Source of the DNA: Rhipidocladum racemiflorum | Lineage: Eukaryota > Streptophyta > Magnoliopsida > Poales > Poaceae | Direction: 5' to 3' | Length of the DNA: 64,000 nucleotides | Assembly (NCBI GenBank): GCA_036346355.1 | Contig: CM070590.1 | Coordinates: 46,719,749 to 46,783,748 of the forward strand | In this document: piece by piece, positions 57,629-64,000 of the stretch | Layout of the letters: every line of letters starts with the position of its first letter | How positions within the stretch are numbered: position 1 is the stretch's first letter | Program-made: the position numbers and the translations under genes | The notes under the pieces: model-generated | Database searches by the model: none | Told to the model about the DNA's origin: nothing | What the model saw: only the letters and a program-made list of their open reading frames with translations

Positions 57629-57789
57629 GTCTTGCAATAATTCTTTTAATTATGGAAGTACTTATTTATATTCCGTTGTGTATGATTGTGGTACTTCATC
57701 CCTGTTATGACTGTGTGCACTAGCGAGATCCTGGACTAGTGTGGAATACACAGAGGGTCCGGATTTGTAGATTCGGGTCCCGATAGAGG

Positions 57790-57802
57790 TGGTATCAGAG
57801 CC
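57790..57802 (+). other. Primer binding site of G3
   Basis: TGGTATCAGAGCC, four bases after the LTR; tRNA-Met type. Confidence 0.88.
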
Positions 57803-57999
57803 TTACTGACTGTAGGATTGCCCTTAGTTTAGAATGGCCGTTAGTAGGACGAAACTATTTTGTGAAGTTAAAATTTGTCAAGGAAATAAATGGACTCTTG
57901 ACTTATCCCCTGTCTTCTGATTCGTGTCCTATGCTGAATTTTCTTTGTTCTCACTTTGTTTATAAAATGTTGTGTTCTTACGTGGTTCGTTGTTGGCAG

Positions 58000-58738
58000 A
58001 TGAGGATGTACAGCACCAATGGAGAGCACCTTGGAGGGTATGCTGTGGAGATGTGGCGCATGATGCAGGTGTTGGGAGGATACGACCGTCCGATTTACAC
58101 AGGGACCACCATCGACGAAGCAGGACAGGTCCGAATGTGGAAGACCATGCTGATGGTGTACGCTCGAGAACGGACAAGGGGGAGTCATCCTATGTACTTC
58201 ACTGTCAGGAGATCTACATTTGAGGCTGGGATACAGGAGACATCACGTTTGGCGATGAGGAGGATTGCTTGCTTGTACTCCAGGGAGCTGGAGGGCACGG
58301 TCTTTCGCCATCACCCACGCCGAGACACCTGTGCAAACCGGAGGTCGATTGAGGATGAAGATGTCACTGTTACTCACCTGGCCAGGTTTGTGATTGCCTA
58401 GGAGGCGGCCATGGATGAGACTATTGAGGAGCTTTAGAGAACTCGAGATGAGGTCACGGGGTTGAAGACATCTGCGGGAGGCCCGGGAGCTTGCAGTTCA
58501 CTCCCTTACGAGGGTTCATGAGCTGGAGGAGGCTCTTTATGGATAGGGGCCAGAGCCAGAAGAGGAGCCAGAAGAGGATCCGGAAGAAGTGGAGGAAGCA
58601 CCAGCTCAGGAGGAGGCACCAGTGCAGGAGGCACCCGCACAGGAGCCAGAGCCACCGGTCCAGGAGTAGGACGTCTCGGGACTCGACGAGTCAGTTGGGT
58701 CGTTTGTCCCGGTGATAGTTGGGCATGGCGATTAGTTA
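58000..58738 (+). pseudogene. orf0: additional ORF upstream of gag in G3
   Basis: ATG 58000 sits directly after GTTGGCAG, a splice-acceptor-like context. The first 133 codons are open (GEHLGGYAVEMWRMMQVLGGY, VYARERTRGSHPMYFTVRRSTFEAG, HHPRRDTCANRRSIEDEDVTVTHLARF). TAG at 58399, another stop near 58435 and a frameshift near 58475 follow. The tail is a Glu/Pro/Gln-rich run (about 58540-58670). Homologous over most of its length to the G1 orf0, so it is a real element gene. Role unknown; no catalytic motif seen. Confidence 0.72.
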
Positions 58739-58971
58739 TCACCGATGCCAGCTCATCCACCGGTTTATCCACCAGGAGGGCCACAGCCAGGATTCATCGA
58801 CGAGTGGGTGTGTTGTTGTGTTGTGTTGAGACTCGGAGTTTGGAGTCGCGTCTTTAATATTCCAAGAGTTGGCCTTAGGCGTGAGTCGCAGTATGTGAAG
58901 TTGTCTTATGTCTGTTTGTCTGGTGTTATGTTTGTGTGTGTTAGTATGCGTTGCATTGCCCTTAGGCCCTT

Positions 58972-59102
58972 GTAAGTAACCATACTAATATTAATATAAA
59001 AGTTGTTTGGTTTTGAGTTACACCTGTTCTCCCCTGTATAAGATTCTTTCTACTTGTCTATTCTTTTTCCCCTCTTCTCGAAATTGTTGGAGTAATCAGC
59101 AG
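58972..59102 (+). other. Intron-like segment before gag in G3
   Basis: 131 nt: GTAAGTAACC donor at 58972, a CT-rich tract (about 59044-59080) and CAG ending at 59102 right before the gag ATG. The counterpart in G1 has the same donor and acceptor placement. Confidence 0.5.
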
Positions 59103-60104
59103 ATGGTGAACACCCGTGGTAACGCTAGAGCTGGAGGAAGTGGATTGCGTCAGGGAGGCAACCAAAACGATGCTCCGAATGCACCATCAATGGACATGCA
59201 GAATCTGGGAGCTTTCCTTGCTGCTCAGACACAACTGATGTAGACCATGATGCAAACTGTGCAGCAGATCGCTAACCAAGCGGTCGCCAACAATGCTAAT
59301 CAGGCAGGCAATCAGGGGCCCCAGCATCAAACAAGACTGTCAGAGATTATGAGAACGCGCCCACCTACCTTCTCTGGAAATGCTAACCCTTTGGAGGCAG
59401 ACGATTGGCTTAGGTCAATTGAACGAAAACTGTATATCACTCAGTGCCATGGTAATGAGAGGGTACTCTATGCCTCTCATCAGTTAGAGGACACAGCAGC
59501 AAAATGGTGGGAAAATTACTATGCTACACAGGAGAATCCCCAGGAAATAACATGGGAGAAGTTTACAGCTGCTTTTCGCCAATACCATGTGCCAGAGGGT
59601 ATCATGGATCTGAACAAAGAAGAGTTCAGATCATTGAAGCAAGGAGGCCAGTCTGTGGCCGATTACTTAAATAAGTTCACTCAGTTGGCACGTTATGCTC
59701 CAGAGGACGTGGCCACTGATAAGGCTAGACAATCCCGCTTCTTGAAGGGATTGAACACCGGATTACAGGTGAGATTGATAACCCACACATTCCCTGATTT
59801 CCAGGAGCTGGTCAACAAAGCCTTGATTCTTGAGGACAAGAGACGCGAGCTAGATGACAATCGCAAGCGCAGGATGGCGTAGTAGAGTGGACGCTCAGGT
59901 CAGCATAAGGTTAGGGTGGTACCACAGCAGTTTGCAAGGTTCCAACCTAGAGGCAATGTTCGTGCACCAGTACCGGCACCGTGTCCAACAGGACAGAATT
60001 TCCGGACCCTTGTACCAGCAGGAAATGAAGCCGGAGGCAGTTCACAGGTGGCAAGAAGACGCTGCTACCACTGCCATGAGGTAGGACATTTCGTCAATAA
60101 CTGT
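59103..60104 (+). pseudogene. gag: G3 gag with CCHC knuckle
   Basis: ATG 59103, MVNTRGNARAGGSG, then FSGNANPLEADDWLRSIE, YASHQLEDTAAKWWENYY, EGIMDLNKEEFRSLKQGG and LITHTFPDFQELVNKALILEDKR. TAG at 59241-59243 and two adjacent TAG codons at 59880-59885 replace expected Gln codons. The knuckle CYHCHEVGHFVNNC is at 60063-60104. Same frame throughout. Confidence 0.9.
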
Positions 60105-61765
60105 CCTAAGAAAGGAGGAGTGACACCGGTACGTCTCAACCTGGGAAACACTCCTACGAAGACACCAGCTCAGAATGTGAACCGCAGAGGTGTACAAGCT
60201 GGAAATCAGACTCAGTCAGTTGCAAGGGGCAGAGTCAACCATGTTACTGCTGAAGGAGTGCAAGAAGCTTCAGATGTGGTGCTAGGTACGTTTCTGGTCA
60301 ACTCCGTACCCACAACAATTTTATTTGATTCAGGAGCCTCGCATTCATTTGTTTCTCGAGAATTTGCTGTTCAGAATGAATTGCCTGTTGTGAATCTTAA
60401 GTGTACGCTCTTGGTTCAATCCCTTGGATCAGAACTCCGATCCAAGGTAGAATGTTCTGGAGTGAAGTTAATAATAAATGGAGTACAGTTCCCAGCGAAC
60501 TTGGTTATATTGGATACCCAGACCCTAGATGTTATATTAGGGATGGATTGGTTGTCTAAGCATAAAGTGGTACTAGACTGTGGACGAAAGGTAGTATCAG
60601 TTGAAAGCCCAGATGGTAGAAAGGTAGAGTTTCAAGCAACCGCTACACGAGACGGTCAACTGATGGTCAACAGCTTGAAGACAATTAACCTAGAAGATGT
60701 ACCAGTTGTGATGGAGTATCCGGATGTATTTCCAGAGGATCTACCAGGAATGCCATCGGATAGAGACATCGAGTTAGTAATTGAACTGGTACCTGGAACT
60801 GCACCGATAACAAAGTGACCCTATCGGATGTCCACTGACGAGCTGATAGAGATGAATAAGCAGATCGAGGAATTATTGAAAAAAGGTTTTATAAGACCAA
60901 GTTTGTCACCTTGGGGAGCACCAGTGCTATTTGTCAAGAAGAAAGATGAAAGTTTTCGGATGTTTATAGATTATCGTGCACTCAATGATGTGACGATAAA
61001 AGAACAAGTATACGCTACCCAGAATAGATGACTTGTTTGATCAGCTAAGAGGAGCAGGAGTATTTTCTAAGATTGACCTTTGATCGGGATATCATCAATT
61101 GAAGATTAGATTTGAAGACATACCGAAGACTGCATTTTCATCAAGATATGGACATTATGAGTTTACAGTTATGTCTTTTGGATTGACAAATGCACCCGTA
61201 TACTTCATGAATTTAATGAACAAGGTTTTCATGGAATACCTTGATAAGTTTGTAGTGGTGTTCATAGATGATATTTTGGTATATTCCAAGACCAAAGAGG
61301 AACATGCTGAACATCTCAGGCTAGTGTTGGAGAAGTTAAGAGAACAACAACTATTTGCTAAGTTCAGCAAATGTGATTTCTGGAAAAGTAAAGTGGAATT
61401 CCTCGGACACATTATGATAGCCGAAGGAGTGGTGGTGGATCCAAGTAAAGTTGAAGCAGTATTACATTGGGAGCAACCAAAGACGGTGACTCAGGTCCGA
61501 AGTTTCCTTGGAATGGCAGGTTATTACCATCGATTTGTAGAAAGTTTCTCCACAATAGCTAAACCTCTCACGCAGTTGTTGAAAAAGGAAAAGAAGTGTA
61601 CTTGGACACCTGAATGTGAAAAGAGTTTCCAAGAGTTAAAGAAGAGGCTGCCATCGGCACCAGTATTAGTTCTACCTGATGTTCATCAGATTTTTGACAT
61701 TTACTGTGATGCGTCACGTCAAGGAATCGTATGTGTGTTGATGCAGAATGGAAGGGTAGTGCTTA
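60105..61765 (+). pseudogene. pol: G3 protease, reverse transcriptase and start of RNase H
   Basis: Protease FDSGASHSFVS with DSGA at 60327-60338, then LDVILGMDWLSKHKV. TGA at 60816 stands for Arg in the RPYRMST box. One-base shift near 61000; TGA near 61081 for Arg in KIDLRSGYHQ. Polymerase F-I-D-D at 61261-61272. RNase H begins with FDIYCDASRQGI, and a frameshift follows near 61745-61765. Confidence 0.9.
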
Positions 61766-63590
61766 TGCGTCGAGGCAGTTAAGGCCACATGAGGAAAACT
61801 ATCCAACGCATGACATGGAATTAACATCTGTTGTGCATACTCTAAAGCTGTGGCGTCATTACCTTATTGGTAATAGATGTAAAATATACACTGATCACAA
61901 GAGTCTCAAGTATATTTTCACCCAGCCAGACTTGAATATGAGACAAAGAAGATGGTTAGAATTAATCAAATATTATAATGTGGAAATTCATTATCACCCA
62001 GGTAAGGCTAATGTGGTGGTTGATGTCTTGAGCCGAAAGAGCCATAGTGTAAATATGTTAATGCAAATCAGTCAAGCAGAGTTATGCAAGGATTTTCAGA
62101 AATTGAAACTGGAGGTTGTGTCAGGAGGATTTTTAGTTGCTCTAGAAGTAAAGCCCACTTTAGAAGATCAGATCAAGGAAGGTCAAAAGGATGACGAGAA
62201 GATCAAGCAGATCAAATCCAGGATGGAGGAAGGCCTAGCCAAAGATTTCAGGTTGGATGACCAAGGTATCTTGTGGATGAAGGAGCGCATATGTGTGCCT
62301 GACAAGAAGGAGCTGAAGCAGTTGATACTGGAGGAAGCTCATGATTCCAAGTATTCAATTCATCCAGGAAGTGCGAAGATGTACCAGGATTTGAAGGAAA
62401 GGTTCTAGTGGCCACGTATGAAAAGAGAAGTTGCTGAACATGTTTCATTGTGTGATGTATGTCAGCGAGTCAAGGCTATGCATCAGAGGCCAGCAGGACT
62501 GCTACAATCTCTATAGATTCCAAAGTGGAAGTGCGAGGAAATCGGTATGGATTTCATAACCGGTTTGCCCAGGACACAAGCTGGTTACAATTCCATATGG
62601 GTCATAGTGGATAATTTAACCAAAGTTGCACATTTCATACCCGTGAAGACAATTTACCCAGTAGATTGCTTAGCAAAACTGTACATGTCAAGAATTGTTT
62701 GCCTACATGGAGTACCGAAGAAAATAGTCTCCGACAGGGGTACCCAATTTACCTCGAGATTTTGGGGTAAGCTGCATGAGGCATTGGGAACTCGATTGAA
62801 CTTCAGCACGGCTTACCACCCACAAACAGATGGTCAGACTGAAAGAGTCAACCAGATTCTTGAAGATATGTTTAGAGCTTGTGCATTGGCTTATACTACT
62901 TCATGGGACAAGTGCTTACCTTATGCAGAGTTCAGCTATAACAACAGCTACCAAGCGAGTCTGCAAATGTCACCTTTTGAAGCGTTATACGGGAGACCTT
63001 ATCGAACACCATTAAACTGGAATGAGACTGGTGAACGACGAGTATTTGGACCAGATGTATTGTAAGAAGCTGAAGAGAAGATTGCTGTGATCAGAGAAAG
63101 GTTGAAGATTGCTTAGTCCAGGCAGAAGAGCTACGCGGACAACCGACGCAGAGATTTGAGCTTTGAGCCAGAGGACTACGTGTATCTCAGAGTTACACCT
63201 CTCAAAGGTGTCAGAAGGTTTCATGCCAAAGGAAAGCTCGCACCAAGATATGTTGGACCGTTCAAGATCCTGAGTCGCAGAGGTGAAGTAGCTTATCAGC
63301 TGGAGTTGCCGCAATCACTAGAAGGAGTACATGATGTATTTCATGTCTCACAGTTAAAGAAATGTCTGCGAGTACCTAAGGAACAAGCACCACTGGAAGC
63401 CATCGATCTACAAGAATATTTGACATATAAAGAACATCCAGTGAGGATTCTAGATACTATGGACCGTGAAACAAGAAATAAATCAACCCGCATCTGCAGA
63501 GTCCAGTGGAGTAATCATTCAAAAAGTGAAGCGACTTGGGAACACGAAGAAGAGTTGAAGAAGGAGTTTCTGAACCTATTCTCTAGTTAG
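61766..63590 (+). pseudogene. pol: G3 RNase H end, integrase and chromodomain
   Basis: HDMELTSVVHTLK, YTDHKSLKYIF and NVVVDVLSRKSH finish RNase H. Integrase: HDSKYSIHPG, CDVCQRVK, GMDFITGLPRTQAGYNS, VSDRGTQF and DGQTERVNQ (complete triad). Stops at 62406 (expected Trp), 62513, 63063 and 63114. After RFHAKGKLAPRYVGPFKIL the chromodomain (about 63430-63590: PVRILDTMDRETR, VQWSNHSKSEATWEHEEEL) ends at TAG 63588-63590. The chromodomain would guide insertion into marked chromatin. Confidence 0.9.
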
Positions 63591-63615
63591 TCTCGAATCT
63601 CGAGGACGAGATTCT

Positions 63616-63631
63616 GTTAAGGGGGGGGGTT
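63616..63631 (+). other. Polypurine tract of G3
   Basis: GTTAAGGGGGGGGG followed by TT, just before the 3' LTR. Confidence 0.8.
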
Positions 63632-64000
63632 TGTAACATCCCAAAAATTTCTCTTAATATATCTAGTGTGTTTCTGGGATTATTTGTAACAATCCGAAAT
63701 TCACTTGGGACCGTCGCGAGTAAGTCGGATTTAAGTTTATTGGACTAATTGTATTGAATAAAGATCATGCATTTTCGAATAAGCATAAAATCTAAATTTT
63801 TGTTGATAATTAAGATAATTGGTAGACGAGAGTGTTCACTTCAAATATTTTCGAAAAACATGTTATATAACGTAAAGCGTTGATTTTACAAAAATCTGTA
63901 CAGGTGTCTGATTCACTAAAAGATTTTTTATGAAAAATCTATACGTCGAAAAATTACGAAACCAACTTCGTTACGTTCCAAATAGTTCCTAGTATTCTAG
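63632..64000 (+). repeat. G3 3' LTR, first 369 bp
   Basis: TGTAACATCCC..., matching 49745-50113 with about 15 differences. The rest lies beyond the window. Confidence 0.93.

Larger units (their letters stand above)
49745..57785 (+). repeat. G3 5' LTR (about 3.5 kb plus nested S4)
   Basis: Starts TGTAACATCCC. It ends CCCGATA at 57785, where other copies have CCCGACA, so the terminal CA is mutated. Without S4 and its target repeat it is about 3510 bp. Contents: trinucleotide-rich leader (50581-50870), an alternating TA/GT stretch (50980-51120), cassette exons 51567-52969, and the block CTCTGCAGAG / CTATTCGAATAG-like (52521-52585). It is a distinct subfamily from S1/G1/S3. Confidence 0.9.
49745..64000 (+). 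mobile_element. Gypsy G3 (Tekay/Del chromovirus), 3' LTR cut by window end
   Basis: Both LTR starts (49745 and 63632), primer binding site, orf0, gag, protease, RT, RNase H, integrase, chromodomain and polypurine tract are visible. About 15 differences over the first 369 LTR bases (roughly 4%, counted by eye) suggest an insertion on the order of one to two million years old at usual grass rates. At least nine stops and two frameshifts make it non-autonomous. Confidence 0.93.

Noticed and set aside
58983..58989. TACTAAT as branch point of the pre-gag intron
   Set aside because: It lies about 11 nt from the donor and over 110 nt from the acceptor, too far to act as branch point.
1..64000. Host genes, tRNA or rRNA genes
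   Set aside because: Every stretch could be assigned to a retroelement layer; no cloverleaf or rRNA-like sequence was recognised beyond tRNA-Met primer sites.

Overview
The window looks like heterochromatic plant DNA, most probably from a grass: every stretch belongs to an LTR retrotransposon, and I found no host gene, rRNA, tRNA, CRISPR or bacterial signal. The grass assignment is an inference from the element mix (Sirevirus copia, Tekay/Del chromovirus gypsy, Tat gypsy) and the GC-rich promoter style; it is not proven.

Layout. (A) 1-16788, plus strand: a Ty1/copia Sirevirus array in which neighbouring copies share LTRs. It runs: 3' internal part of copy 1 (1-3178), LTR-1 (3179-4768), full internal region of copy 2 (4769-13399), LTR-2 (13400-14983), and the gag part of copy 3 (14984-16788), cut off at 16788. 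(B) 16789-28887, minus strand: Tekay-type gypsy G1, with its 5' LTR at 25274-28887 and its RT split by solo LTR S1 (18606-22139, TSD tcgat). (C) 28888-35294, minus strand: older gypsy G0, invaded by G1 and by solo LTR S2 (29564-34142, TSD atatg), with a deletion that joins its 5' LTR to integrase. (D) 35295-42643, plus strand: gypsy G2, whose gag was hit by G0; its 3' LTR is 39402-42643. (E) 42644-49744, minus strand: Tat-clade gypsy T1, carrying an antisense additional ORF (42924-44950, plus strand) and split by solo LTR S3 (45347-48940, TSD ccttc). (F) 49745-64000, plus strand: gypsy G3. Its 5' LTR (49745-57785) is interrupted by solo LTR S4 (53103-57628, TSD gtctt). It then has orf0, gag, pol and chromodomain, and the first 369 bp of its 3' LTR.

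Nesting order inferred: T1 is oldest; G2, S3 and G3 landed in T1; G0 in G2; S2 and G1 in G0; S1 in G1; S4 in the G3 LTR. The copia array is joined to truncated G1. All polyproteins carry stops or frameshifts, often of the C-to-T type.

Most interesting signal. The seven long gypsy LTRs that reach far enough (S1, G1, S2, G2, S3, G3, S4), from at least four diverged groups, all contain the same split mini-gene layout: an exon after a TAG acceptor, a GC-type donor (GCAAG), a 1.2-1.5 kb intron with two conserved palindromes, a covarying GAGTAC/GTACTC hairpin just before the next acceptor, and a final acidic exon with a stop. The exon joint is phase 1 in all seven. In S2 three exons join into an intact 145-codon ORF. 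A second theme is splice-like CAG|ATG starts for orf0 and gag. A third is regular arrays of palindromes in both the copia and gypsy LTRs.
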